Shown here: piece by piece, positions 1 to 7,746 of the stretch
Layout: every line of letters begins with the position of its first letter
How positions within the stretch are numbered: position 1 is the stretch's first letter
From: DAOUTY01 sp964453665
GTDB taxonomy: Bacteria > Chloroflexota > Dehalococcoidia > SZUA-161
DNA: 20,355 nt
Reading direction: 5' to 3'
Assembly: GCA_964453665.1 (NCBI GenBank)
Contig: CAYVQT010000055.1
Span: 1-20,355, forward strand
Program-made: the position numbers and the translations under genes
Notes under the pieces: generated by a model
Seen by the model: the letters and a program-made list of their open reading frames with translations, nothing else
What the model was told of the DNA's origin: nothing
Databases searched by the model: none

Positions 1-51
1 GCCCTTGTCCTGGGCATCGTTGTTGCGGTCAGCACATTGCGAGGAAATTGA
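1..51 (+). CDS. C-terminal tail of an unidentified protein, cut by the window edge
   Basis: Frame 1 reads ALVLGIVVAVSTLRGN and then a TGA stop. The short tail is hydrophobic and ends with a basic residue, as a membrane protein terminus would. Seventeen codons cannot prove coding, and no family can be named. A promoter-like element overlaps the stop, which fits the end of a preceding transcription unit. Confidence 0.3.
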   Translation, partial: ALVLGIVVAVSTLRGN

Positions 52-76
52 CTTTACTCGTCTTTTATGCTACCAT
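48..76 (+). promoter_or_regulatory. Candidate sigma-70 promoter for the PIN/TRAM-ispDF-cysS unit
   Basis: TTGACT (48-53), a 17-base spacer and TACCAT (71-76), with a TG dinucleotide one base upstream of the -10 (extended -10). It lies about 115 bases before the first gene of the unit. A second candidate lies closer to the gene. Confidence 0.45.
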
Positions 77-123
77 CCTGCACAAGTCGTAAGAGTATCC
101 ATCACGGTATCTGGATATACCGC

Positions 124-151
124 TTTTGGTGGTGTTGTTATGCATTATAAT
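124..151 (+). promoter_or_regulatory. Second candidate promoter for the same unit
   Basis: A consensus TATAAT stands at 146-151, 40 bases before the start codon. The -35 (TTTTGG, 124-129, 16-base spacer) is poor. Either this or the upstream element, or both, may be used. Confidence 0.4.
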
Positions 152-191
152 ATTATCTTTCATTGTCTGAATCTGGAGGGAAGCGGCTGTT

Positions 192-1274
192 ATGGGTGGC
201 GAATTATTCATCCGCGTTCTTGTCGCATCAATTCTAGGCATCGGGGGGTGGAGGCTAGCAGTAGTAATCGCAGGGAGGGGTCAGGCTGACAATGAGCTAA
301 CTTGGATCCTGGCGCTCGCTATAGGAGGTTATATATGCGGTTTCTTGCTAGCTCCTTATATAGCTATACGCCCCTGGCGTTGGGCACGTAAGCGCTCCCT
401 AATTGTACGAAGGATTCTCCCTATGCATAGTCTGATAGCTGCAGCTATCGGGCTGGCATTTGCGCTGGTAATCACAGCCCTGATTACCCTGCCGTTGTCC
501 ATGCTACCAGGCCTCTGGGGACAGATTACACCTCTTGTCGCCGCCATATTTCTGGTCTGTCTATTCGTTCCCATCATGATGCTACAAGGTCCTTCGGTAC
601 TGCAGTTCTTCTTCAGCGCCTCACCAGTGTTTTCGGGGAAGAGAAGGGATGAGAGGAGCGAATATATTATACTCGATACGAACGCCATCATCGATGGGCG
701 AATAGCCGACATTATCCAAACAGGCTTCATTCAAGGCACCCTGCTCATCCCCAGATTTGTCCTTGACGAACTGCGCCACATCGCAGATTCCCACGATCCG
801 CTGCGTCGCACCCGAGGGCGAAGAGGCCTGGAGATGCTAACACAGCTTCAAAGGGGCTCTGATATCCCGGTTCAGATCTCAGATATCGACTTCGACGAGA
901 CCCCCGATGTCGACTCCAAACTGGTAATGCTTGCGAAAACACTGCGATGCCCTATAGTCAGCAATGACCTGAATTTGAACCAGGTAGCTACGCTCCAGGG
1001 AGTAAAGATGCTCAACATCAATGAACTGGCCAATGCTGTTAAGCCCGTAGTGCTCCCGGGTGAAGATATTACTCTGCATATTGTGCAGGAGGGTAAAGAG
1101 GCTGGCCAGGGCATTGGCTTCCTGGATGATGGCACTATGGTCGTGGTAGAGGGAGGCCGCCGATATCTTGACAACGACATTAGCATTACTGTCACACGGG
1201 TACTTCAAACCGCTGCCGGGCGGATGATCTTCGCGCAACCAAAGGAACCTGTCAATGAACGCAGCAGACGATAA
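192..1274 (+). CDS. Membrane-anchored PIN-TRAM domain protein (YacL family)
   Basis: A 360-residue protein. The N-terminal part carries about four membrane segments (near residues 4-28, 38-57, 77-104 and 111-131). A PIN domain follows (about 157-280), with the acidic residues expected of this nuclease fold: D162 in LDTNAIIDGR, D168, E193 in LDELR, D241 and D259 in SNDL. A C-terminal TRAM-like nucleic-acid-binding domain spans about 287-348. The layout matches the YacL family, a presumed RNase whose substrate I do not know. The catalytic acidic set looks complete. The ATG at 192 follows GGAGGG at 175-180. The 3' end overlaps ispD by 20 bases, so the genes are probably translationally coupled; PIN/TRAM genes next to ispD are a common arrangement in bacteria. 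Confidence 0.9.
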   Translation: MGGELFIRVLVASILGIGGWRLAVVIAGRGQADNELTWILALAIGGYICGFLLAPYIAIRPWRWARKRSLIVRRILPMHSLIAAAIGLAFALVITALITLPLSMLPGLWGQITPLVAAIFLVCLFVPIMMLQGPSVLQFFFSASPVFSGKRRDERSEYIILDTNAIIDGRIADIIQTGFIQGTLLIPRFVLDELRHIADSHDPLRRTRGRRGLEMLTQLQRGSDIPVQISDIDFDETPDVDSKLVMLAKTLRCPIVSNDLNLNQVATLQGVKMLNINELANAVKPVVLPGEDITLHIVQEGKEAGQGIGFLDDGTMVVVEGGRRYLDNDISITVTRVLQTAAGRMIFAQPKEPVNERSRR

Positions 1275-2001
1275 AGTCGGTGCCATAATCGTGGCTGCTG
1301 GCATAAGCAGTCGAATGGGTGGAATAGATAAGGTCTTTGCCCGATTAGGGGATGAACCCATGCTGGTTAGAATAATAACCGTATTCCAAAATTGCCCATC
1401 CATCGATGAGATAGTCGTCGTGTTAGCAAGGAAGAGCCTGGGACAAGGGCGTAAGCTGATAAAAGAACACGAATGGCCCAAAGTAGTTGCTGTATGCCCC
1501 GGAGGATTAAGGCGTCAGGATTCGGTCAGAGAGGGGCTGAAGAGACTATCAGGATGCGATTGGATAGTGATTCATGACGGCGCCAGGCCATGTATTGATA
1601 CTGATATCATCGAACGAGGTCTCTATGCAGCCCGCGAAAGCGGTGCCGCAATCGCCGGAGTGCCTGTTAAAGCAACAATCAAGGTCGTCTCCCGCCGCCG
1701 TTTTATTCAGCAAACGCCATCACGCCAGAGCCTGTGGGCTGCGCAGACGCCCCAGATTTTTCGTTACGACCTGATAGCGGAAGCCTATCGCCAAATGAAG
1801 ACAGATGTTACAGATGACGCCTCCCTGGTGGAACAACTGGGGCACAAAGTCGAGGTCTATATGGGGTCTTATCAGAACATAAAGGTGACCACCCCTGAGG
1901 ATCTAGCTATAGCACAGATTTTCTTGAAAAATAATGAACATGCATCCCTTGACTCCGGAGTAACATGCGCATCGGTATCGGCTACGACGCCCATCGGCTA
2001 A
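1255..2001 (+). CDS. ispD: 2-C-methyl-D-erythritol 4-phosphate cytidylyltransferase
   Basis: Third enzyme of the MEP isoprenoid pathway; it joins CTP and methylerythritol phosphate to give CDP-methylerythritol in the cytosol. The nucleotide-binding signature AAGISSRMGGIDK lies at residues 14-26, followed by GGLRRQDSVREGL and the IHDGARP motif; VTTPEDL closes the fold. The 248 residues are slightly more than the usual ~230: the last dozen codons (SGVTCASVSATTPIG) run through the start of ispF, overlapping it by 37 bases, and look like a by-product of the overlap rather than a domain. It starts inside the PIN/TRAM gene. Adjacent ispF supports the assignment. Confidence 0.95.
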   Translation: MNAADDKVGAIIVAAGISSRMGGIDKVFARLGDEPMLVRIITVFQNCPSIDEIVVVLARKSLGQGRKLIKEHEWPKVVAVCPGGLRRQDSVREGLKRLSGCDWIVIHDGARPCIDTDIIERGLYAARESGAAIAGVPVKATIKVVSRRRFIQQTPSRQSLWAAQTPQIFRYDLIAEAYRQMKTDVTDDASLVEQLGHKVEVYMGSYQNIKVTTPEDLAIAQIFLKNNEHASLDSGVTCASVSATTPIG

Positions 2002-2438
2002 CTAAAGGTCGCCCCTTAGTGCTTGGAGGCGTTGAGATACCTTTCGAACAAGGACTTGAGGGTTGGAGCGATGCCGATGTTGTTGTGCATGCCATAATAG
2101 ATGCCCTGTTAGGCGCGACCGCCCTGGGAGACATAGGAAGCCACTTCCCGTCCGACGATCCTGCGTACAAAGATATTTCCAGCATTGTTCTCCTCAAACG
2201 CACCCAAAACTTACTTAGAGAGCACCATTGGCGCATCAGCAACATCGATGCTACAATAGTTGTCGAACGTCCCACCGTCTACCCCTTCGTTGATCAGATG
2301 AGGCAGAACATCAGTAAAGCCTTGTCTATCAGCAAGAGTCAAGTGGGGATAAAGGCCACTACAACCGAAGGGCTGGGCTTCACAGGAAGGGAAGAGGGGA
2401 TCGCAACCTATGCTGTTGCTCTGGTGGAGGAATTATGA
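1965..2438 (+). CDS. ispF: 2-C-methyl-D-erythritol 2,4-cyclodiphosphate synthase
   Basis: This MEP-pathway enzyme cyclises the phosphorylated CDP-methylerythritol and releases CMP. At 157 residues it is typical of the family. The divalent-metal ligands are visible as GYDAHRL (D8, H10) and the histidine of SDADVVVHA. The C-terminal signature KATTTEGLGFTGREEGIA is complete. The ATG lies inside the ispD coding region; its MRIGIGYDAHRL opening is the canonical N-terminus, so a later start is not possible. It ends in an ATGA overlap with cysS. ispE is not in this window. Confidence 0.96.
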   Translation: MRIGIGYDAHRLTKGRPLVLGGVEIPFEQGLEGWSDADVVVHAIIDALLGATALGDIGSHFPSDDPAYKDISSIVLLKRTQNLLREHHWRISNIDATIVVERPTVYPFVDQMRQNISKALSISKSQVGIKATTTEGLGFTGREEGIATYAVALVEEL

Positions 2439-3868
2439 TAAGGATATATAACACTATATCCGGCGAGAAAGAGGACTTCGTCCCACTTGGTGACACGGTA
2501 AGAATGTATGTCTGCGGTGTCACCCCCTACGCACCCTGTCACCTGGGCCATGCCATGAGCTACATTGTTTTCGACACTATCAGGCGTTACCTGGAATTTC
2601 AAGGCTATAAAGTGAAATATGTGCAGAACTTCACCGACGTTGATGACAAAATAATCGCACGAGCCAATGAGCAGGGAATCACCTCTCAGGAATTGGCGGA
2701 AGGCTTCATTACACAGTACTTTGCCGATATGGACACCCTGAATATAAAACAGGCCGACCTCTACCCCAGAGTTACCGAGGAAATACCCAAGATTATAGAG
2801 ATGGTCGAAGGCCTGATACAGAAGGGATACGCCTATCAGACGGGTGGCGACGTCTATTTTCGGGTGTCGAGCGACCCTGACTACGGCAAGCTCAGCCATC
2901 GCAATCTGGACGACATGATGGCAGGAGCCCGCATCGAGGTTAGCGAAGCAAAGGAGCACCCCTTAGATTTTGCCCTCTGGAAAGCAAGTAAGCCCGGAGA
3001 GCCACATTGGCAAAGCCCCTGGGGGCAGGGAAGACCCGGCTGGCATATCGAGTGCAGCGCCATGTCACTTAAATACCTCGGGGAAACCCTGGACATTCAC
3101 GGGGGCGGGGAAGATCTCATCTTCCCCCATCATGAAAACGAAATCGCACAGTCCGAGTCTTTCACCTCAGTTACTCCTTTCGTACGCTACTGGATGCATA
3201 ATGGCTTTATGCAACTGGGTAAAACCAAGATGAGCAAATCATCTGGCAACCTGATAACTGTCAGCCAGGCACTCTCCAAATATGGCCCCGAAGTTATCAG
3301 GCTCTGGGTGCTCAACTCCCACTACCGCAGCCCTATCACCTACTCTGAAGAAGTCCTGGACTCATCGGAGAAGGGAGTAGAAAGACTGCGTCGGGCCGCC
3401 AACATTGACATCGGAGAATCAGCAGGAACCGATATAGACCCTCAACCCTACCGAGAGCAGTTCGTCGAAGCCATGGACGATGATTTCGGGACCCCGCAAG
3501 CCCTCGCTGTGCTCTTTAACCTTGCCAGGGACATAAACCGGGGCCATGACGAAGGGCAGAACATAGGAGATGCACACAGGACACTCCTCGAACTAGCGGA
3601 AGTGCTGGGGTTGAACCTGATCGCCGAGCCAAGAACTACAGAGATTTCGATTGAACCCCTGGTTAGCCTCGCAAATAAGTACGGTTTAGCCACAGAAGGG
3701 ACCACTGAGGTCGATAGCATTATCAGGCTGCTTTCAGAAAAAAGAGCGGACCTGCGAAAAGCGAAGGAATGGCAGCTCGCCGACGAAATCAGAGGAGCTC
3801 TCAACGAGCTGGGTGTCAACCTTGAGGATACACCTCAGGGAACGGTATGGCGATACAGGAAGCCTTGA
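2435..3868 (+). CDS. cysS: Cysteinyl-tRNA synthetase
   Basis: A class I aminoacyl-tRNA synthetase that charges tRNA-Cys. The 477 residues match the family length. The zinc/active-site cysteine C27 lies in VCGVTPY, the HIGH motif is HLGH (36-39), GWHIECSAMS and FPHHENE supply the remaining zinc ligands, and the KMSKS loop is intact at 265-269. The C-terminal helical DALR-type domain is present. The ATG overlaps the ispF stop (ATGA), so translation is probably coupled. The next transcription unit's promoter is built over its stop codon. Confidence 0.97.
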   Translation: MIRIYNTISGEKEDFVPLGDTVRMYVCGVTPYAPCHLGHAMSYIVFDTIRRYLEFQGYKVKYVQNFTDVDDKIIARANEQGITSQELAEGFITQYFADMDTLNIKQADLYPRVTEEIPKIIEMVEGLIQKGYAYQTGGDVYFRVSSDPDYGKLSHRNLDDMMAGARIEVSEAKEHPLDFALWKASKPGEPHWQSPWGQGRPGWHIECSAMSLKYLGETLDIHGGGEDLIFPHHENEIAQSESFTSVTPFVRYWMHNGFMQLGKTKMSKSSGNLITVSQALSKYGPEVIRLWVLNSHYRSPITYSEEVLDSSEKGVERLRRAANIDIGESAGTDIDPQPYREQFVEAMDDDFGTPQALAVLFNLARDINRGHDEGQNIGDAHRTLLELAEVLGLNLIAEPRTTEISIEPLVSLANKYGLATEGTTEVDSIIRLLSEKRADLRKAKEWQLADEIRGALNELGVNLEDTPQGTVWRYRKP

Positions 3869-3893
3869 CTTTGCCCGTTTTTATTTCTATACT
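3865..3893 (+). promoter_or_regulatory. Strong promoter for the tRNA-tuf-secE-nusG-L11 unit
   Basis: TTGACT (3865-3870), a 17-base spacer and TATACT (3888-3893): 10 of 12 consensus positions at ideal spacing. The -35 overlaps the cysS stop codon. It lies about 30 bases upstream of the first tRNA. No terminator is evident between the tRNAs and tuf, so the tRNAs are probably processed from the leader of the tuf message. Confidence 0.7.
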
Positions 3894-3924
3894 TATCTGC
3901 TAGAATCAGGAAAGGTCGAAAAGG

Positions 3925-3996
3925 GCCCGAGTGGCGCAATGGCAGCGCAACCGACTTGTAATCGGTAGGGTAGCGGTTCGAATCCGCTCTCGGGCT
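3925..3996 (+). tRNA. tRNA-Thr (anticodon TGT)
   Basis: A 72-base cloverleaf. The acceptor arms GCCCGAG and CTCGGGC pair fully. The anticodon stem ACCGA/TCGGT encloses the loop CTTGTAA, giving TGT. The T-arm AGCGG-TTCGAAT-CCGCT is canonical. The discriminator is T and no CCA is encoded, unlike the next two tRNAs. Confidence 0.95.
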
Positions 3997-4008
3997 AAGG
4001 ATGAATCC

Positions 4009-4096
4009 GGAGGGGTGGGTGAGCGGCTAATACCAGCAGACTGTAAATCTGCCGCCTGAGATGGCTACGTAGGTTCGAATCCTACCCCCTCCACCA
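4009..4096 (+). tRNA. tRNA-Tyr (anticodon GTA), class II with encoded CCA
   Basis: The acceptor arms GGAGGGG and CCCCTCC pair. The anticodon loop CTGTAAA gives GTA inside GCAGA/TCTGC. A long variable arm follows, as expected for bacterial tRNA-Tyr. The T-arm is GTAGG-TTCGAAT-CCTAC. The discriminator A at 4093 is followed by an encoded CCA (4094-4096). Confidence 0.96.
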
Positions 4097-4103
4097 CTAG
4101 TAA

Positions 4104-4178
4104 GCCCACATAGCTCAGCGGTAGAGCACGTTCTTGGTAAGAACGGGGTCACCAGTTCAAATCTGGTTGTGGGCTCCA
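4104..4178 (+). tRNA. tRNA-Thr (anticodon GGT) with encoded CCA
   Basis: The acceptor arms GCCCACA and TGTGGGC pair, the anticodon stem CGTTC/GAACG encloses TTGGTAA (GGT), and the T-loop is TTCAAAT. The mature body ends at the discriminator T4175 and CCA is encoded at 4176-4178. It lies 31 bases before the tuf start codon. Confidence 0.95.
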
Positions 4179-4209
4179 GCCTAGTTTAAACCTATCGGGA
4201 GGAAAGTAC

Positions 4210-5412
4210 ATGGCGAAGAAGGTTTTCGAGCGGACCAAACCCCACGTTAACGTGGGCACAATCGGGCATGTTGACCACGGCAAGACCACATTGACATCGG
4301 CGATGACCAAGTGTCTTTCTAGCGTGGGAGGCACCAGTTATCGCCCCTTCGATTCCATAGACAATGCCCCTGAGGAGAAGGCAAGGGGACTAACCATCGC
4401 TATCGCACACATAGAGTATGAGACAGAGAAGCGTCACTATGCTCACGTAGACTGTCCAGGCCACGCTGATTACATCAAGAACATGATAACAGGGGCCGCC
4501 CAGATGGACGGAGCTATACTGGTGGTAGCCGCTGACGATGGTGTAATGCCCCAGACAAAAGAACATCTCTTACTCGCTCGCCAGGTAGAAGTCCCTGCTA
4601 TAGTTGTCGCTCTTAATAAAATAGACATGGTAGACGACCCCGAGTTGCTCGAAGTGACGGAACTCGAACTGAGGGAGGAGTTGCTCCCGCATTACGGTTT
4701 CCCCGGTGATGAGATTCCCATCATACGCGTGAGCGCGCTTAAGGCCCTGGAGTGCGGATGTGGCAAGAGAGAATGTGAGTGGTGTGGCAAAATCTTCGAG
4801 CTAACAGATGCTGTGGACAGCTACATACCCATGCCCGAGCGCCCCGCTGACAAGCCCTTCCTTATGCCCGTGGAGGACGTATTCGGTATTAAGGGGCGGG
4901 GCACCGTGGCTACCGGCAGGATAGAACGAGGCATTATAAAAGTGGGGCAGGAGATCGAAATAGTAGGGATGAAGGAAACAAAAAAGACGGTAGTCACCGG
5001 TGTGGAGATGTTCCACAAGACGCTGGAAGAAGGTCAGCCAGGAGATGCGGTTGGCTGCTTGCTGAGGGGAATAGAACGCGACGAGATCGAAAGGGGGCAG
5101 GTACTGGCGAAAGTCGGCTCCATCAAACCTCATACAAACTTTGAAGCTCAAGTGTACATATTGACCAAAGAAGAGGGCGGTCGCCATACACCCTTCTTCA
5201 ACGGATACAAGCCGCAGTTCTATATTAGGACCATGGATGTCACCGGGTCCATTGAACTGCCCAGCGGAGTAGAGATGGCGATGCCGGGTGACGACGTTAA
5301 AGTGAAAGTGAAGTTGCTTGTTCCCATAGCCATGGAGGAAGGTCTGAGGTTCGCGGTCAGAGAAGGAGGTAGAACGGTAGGAGCGGGTCTGGTCACAGCC
5401 GTAACCGAGTAA
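4210..5412 (+). CDS. tuf: Translation elongation factor Tu
   Basis: A GTPase that delivers aminoacyl-tRNA to the ribosome. The 400 residues contain every G motif: GHVDHGKT (G1, 19-26), the switch-I segment EEKARGLTIA, DCPGHADY (G3), NKIDM (G4) and SALKAL (G5). Domains 2 and 3 follow and are complete. Directly after SALKAL there is a short cysteine-rich stretch, ECGCGKRECEWCGK, with C182, C184, C189 and C192 in a CxC-x4-CxxC pattern that E. coli EF-Tu lacks; it sits between the G domain and domain 2. GGGAGGA precedes the ATG. The tRNA-Thr/Tyr/Thr-tuf order mirrors the tufB locus of enterobacteria. rpmG follows after 3 bases. Confidence 0.98.
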   Translation: MAKKVFERTKPHVNVGTIGHVDHGKTTLTSAMTKCLSSVGGTSYRPFDSIDNAPEEKARGLTIAIAHIEYETEKRHYAHVDCPGHADYIKNMITGAAQMDGAILVVAADDGVMPQTKEHLLLARQVEVPAIVVALNKIDMVDDPELLEVTELELREELLPHYGFPGDEIPIIRVSALKALECGCGKRECEWCGKIFELTDAVDSYIPMPERPADKPFLMPVEDVFGIKGRGTVATGRIERGIIKVGQEIEIVGMKETKKTVVTGVEMFHKTLEEGQPGDAVGCLLRGIERDEIERGQVLAKVGSIKPHTNFEAQVYILTKEEGGRHTPFFNGYKPQFYIRTMDVTGSIELPSGVEMAMPGDDVKVKVKLLVPIAMEEGLRFAVREGGRTVGAGLVTAVTE

Positions 5413-5415
5413 GAA

Positions 5416-5583
5416 ATGGCAAAGAAAGGTGAAGCTCGAATTATAATACATCTCGCTTGCAGCCAATGCAAGGAGAGAACTTATACTACCAATAAGAACA
5501 AGAGGAATGATCCGGGAAGACTGGAGTTCAATAAGTATTGTCCACGTTGCCGGACTCATACCTTACACCGAGAGATAAAATAA
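5416..5583 (+). CDS. rpmG: Large ribosomal subunit protein bL33
   Basis: A 55-residue ribosomal protein of the zinc-binding (C+) type: CSQC near residues 15-18 and CPRC near 42-45 give four cysteines for a zinc ribbon. The opening MAKKGEARIIIHLAC and the ending RTHTLHREIK are typical of L33. The ATG is 3 bases after the tuf stop, and secE follows at once, the common tuf-rpmG-secE-nusG order. Confidence 0.95.
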   Translation: MAKKGEARIIIHLACSQCKERTYTTNKNKRNDPGRLEFNKYCPRCRTHTLHREIK

Positions 5584-5601
5584 GTAAACATTGAGAGCAA
5601 A

Positions 5602-5817
5602 TTGAGGCGCCAGGTTTCGACAAAGGGACAGGGAAAACAAAGGTTCAAATTCATTGGTGAGACCGTAGCAGAGTTAAAAAAAGTAGTCTGGCCCACAAGG
5701 CAAGAAGCTACTTATCTAACTACTATTGTAATTGTCGTCACCGTTGTAGTAGCCATAACTCTCTGGGTTGTCGACCTTGGGTTTTCCGAGCTGATGAACG
5801 TGATCCTGCTCAGATGA
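5602..5817 (+). CDS. secE: Protein translocase subunit SecE
   Basis: A small essential subunit of the SecYEG channel, 71 residues. A basic N-terminal segment is followed by the conserved amphipathic stretch GETVAELKKVVWPTRQEA and one transmembrane helix (about residues 40-62). The start is a TTG at 5602. No ATG or GTG is available in frame after the upstream stop at 5581, and the only other option is an ATT at 5590. The ribosome-binding site is weak (GAGAG region). Position between rpmG and nusG supports the assignment. Confidence 0.92.
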   Translation: MRRQVSTKGQGKQRFKFIGETVAELKKVVWPTRQEATYLTTIVIVVTVVVAITLWVVDLGFSELMNVILLR

Positions 5818-5924
5818 CACAATCAGGTAGCATGACTAGGAAATAGAAGATCAGTATCACTGTGACGACGACGTCCGCCTCAACAGGTTTATTTCCTTGA
5901 ATGTATAAGATTGGGTAGACCTTT

Positions 5925-6473
5925 ATGGGACAAAACGAAAGACAATGGTTCATCATCCACACCTACTCGGGATATGAAGACCGGGTCAAGACAAACCTGG
6001 AACATCGCATCGAATCCATGGACGTGAAGGATAAAATCTTCCAGGTGGTGGTACCTACGGAAGACGAAATGGAAATAAAGGATGGCCAAAGACGCACCGT
6101 CGCCAGGAAGATATTCCCCGGTTATATCATGGTCGAGATGGTTATGGACGAGGAAAGCTGGCACGTTGTGCGCAATACCCCGGGGGTCACCGGTATAGTA
6201 AGCACTCAGGATGACAAAGGTAAAATCGAACCGGTCCCTCTCGATGAAGGAGAGGTTAAATCTATTCTCAAGCAGATGGAGGCCGAGACACCCAGGGTGA
6301 GAGTGGGCCTATCCAGGGGACAGAGCATTCGCATAATCGACGGTCCTTTTATTGATTTTATCGGAGTAGTTGACGACATCAATGAGGAGAAGGGTAAAGT
6401 AAAGGTTATGGTGTCCTTCTTTGGAAGGGAAACTCCGGTAGAATTGGATTTCTTACAGGTGGAAAGGCTCTGA
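5925..6473 (+). CDS. nusG: Transcription termination/antitermination protein NusG
   Basis: It binds RNA polymerase and links it to Rho or the ribosome. The 182 residues comprise an NGN domain (QWFIIHTYSGYEDRVKTNL at the start, then RKIFPGYIMVEM and VRNTPGVTGIV) and a C-terminal KOW domain (GQSIRIIDGPFIDFIGVVDDI through VELDFLQVERL). The ATG is fixed by an in-frame stop 9 bases upstream. The ribosome-binding site is weak. The 107-base gap from secE has no clear terminator and no supported gene. Confidence 0.97.
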   Translation: MGQNERQWFIIHTYSGYEDRVKTNLEHRIESMDVKDKIFQVVVPTEDEMEIKDGQRRTVARKIFPGYIMVEMVMDEESWHVVRNTPGVTGIVSTQDDKGKIEPVPLDEGEVKSILKQMEAETPRVRVGLSRGQSIRIIDGPFIDFIGVVDDINEEKGKVKVMVSFFGRETPVELDFLQVERL

Positions 6474-6533
6474 CCTGCCGACAAACCTTGTGTAAAGATA
6501 AAAAAGAATAGCATATTAAGAAGGTAACGGAAA

Positions 6534-6959
6534 ATGGCGAAGAAGCTGAAAGCGATAGTCAAACTTCAAATAGAGGCGGGCAAATCTACGCCGGCTCCAC
6601 CAGTAGGCCCTGCTCTGGGACAACACGGGGTCAACATCATGGCTTTCTGCAAGGAATACAACGACCAGACTGCATCACAAGCGGGCTCGATCGTTCCTGT
6701 AGAAATTACCATTTACGAAGACCGCTCTTTTACCTTCGTCACTAAGACTCCGCCTGCTGCTGATTTGCTGAAAAGAGCGCTCGGCGCCGAAAAGGGGAGC
6801 GATAATCCCAGGCGCAACAAGATCGGCAGCCTTCCACGAGAGAAGGTGCGTGAGATCGCCAAACTCAAGCTAAAGGATTTGAATGCCATTGATATCGAAG
6901 GAGCCATGCGCATAGTCGAGGGCACAGCACGGAGCATGGGCATCGATATCACAAACTAG
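6534..6959 (+). CDS. rplK: Large ribosomal subunit protein uL11
   Basis: A 141-residue protein of the GTPase-associated centre, where it binds the thiostrepton region of 23S rRNA. The signatures KLQIEAGKSTPAPPVGPALG and ALGQHGVNIMAFCKEYN are intact, and the C-terminal rRNA-binding domain ends in TARSMGID. AAGGT precedes the ATG. rplA follows after a 7-base gap. Confidence 0.98.
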   Translation: MAKKLKAIVKLQIEAGKSTPAPPVGPALGQHGVNIMAFCKEYNDQTASQAGSIVPVEITIYEDRSFTFVTKTPPAADLLKRALGAEKGSDNPRRNKIGSLPREKVREIAKLKLKDLNAIDIEGAMRIVEGTARSMGIDITN

Positions 6960-6966
6960 GAGCATC

Positions 6967-7680
6967 ATGGCTAAACATGGTAAAAAGTATCTCGAAGCGT
7001 TAAATAAATTAGATATGACCAGGACATATACCCCACAAGAGGCTATTAGTCTCGCAAAGCAGGTGGCATATGCCGAATTCGACGAGACGGTTGAAGTCCA
7101 CATGCGCATGGGAGTTGACCCCCGTCACGCTGACCAGCAGGTTCGCGGCGTGGCCCTTTTACCTAATGGTCTGGGCAAGGCAGTACGTGTATTGGTCTTC
7201 ACTCAAGGCGAATCAGAAAAGATAGCTCGAGACGCCGGGGCTGATCATGTTGGTGGCGACGAGCTGGTCAAGAAGATAGAGGATGGCTGGCTCGAATTCG
7301 ATGTAGCGATTGCTACCCCCGACATGATGCCTAAGATCGGCAAGCTCGGGAAAATACTGGGCCGCCGGGGGCTAATGCCGAATCCTAAGTCAGGCACGGT
7401 TTCCCAACCGGCCGATTTGCCTCAGGTTATCGCAGATGCTCGTAAAGGCCGGGTTGAATTCAAACTGGATAAAACCGCCATCATCCATACGCCAGTGGGC
7501 AAGATTAGCTTCGATGATGAGAAACTGTTGGAGAACCTGGCCGCTGTTGTCGATGCTGTGGTCAAGGCAAGGCCCAGTGGCGCCAAGGGCCAATTCATTA
7601 AGAGTATATCACTGGCTACCTCAATGGGGCCCGGAATCAAGCTTGATCTGACCCCAACTCTTTCACTGACCGCCGCTTAA
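6967..7680 (+). CDS. rplA: Large ribosomal subunit protein uL1
   Basis: A 237-residue protein of the L1 stalk, which moves E-site tRNA. The body shows the family motifs HMRMGVDPRHADQQVRG, ALLPNGLGK, and GRRGLMPNPKSGTVS, ending in KSISLATSMGPGIKLD. AGGAG lies just before the ATG. In most bacteria rplJ comes next; here two thiolase-superfamily genes intervene. L1 often represses its own operon through a leader structure, but I could not identify an L1 operator upstream of rplK. Confidence 0.98.
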   Translation: MAKHGKKYLEALNKLDMTRTYTPQEAISLAKQVAYAEFDETVEVHMRMGVDPRHADQQVRGVALLPNGLGKAVRVLVFTQGESEKIARDAGADHVGGDELVKKIEDGWLEFDVAIATPDMMPKIGKLGKILGRRGLMPNPKSGTVSQPADLPQVIADARKGRVEFKLDKTAIIHTPVGKISFDDEKLLENLAAVVDAVVKARPSGAKGQFIKSISLATSMGPGIKLDLTPTLSLTAA

Positions 7681-7746
7681 CGGTTGCCCTTATTCCCAGT
7701 TCAGCTATAGCAGATCTTAGGCATGACTTTGCGAAAGGAGAGCTAA

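Noticed and set aside
5..289. 94-codon open frame upstream of and overlapping the PIN/TRAM gene
   Set aside because: It runs through two promoter-like elements and into a well supported gene in another frame; composition is not protein-like.
4801..5559. 252-codon open frame on the minus strand
   Set aside because: Antisense to tuf and rpmG, no recognisable protein features.
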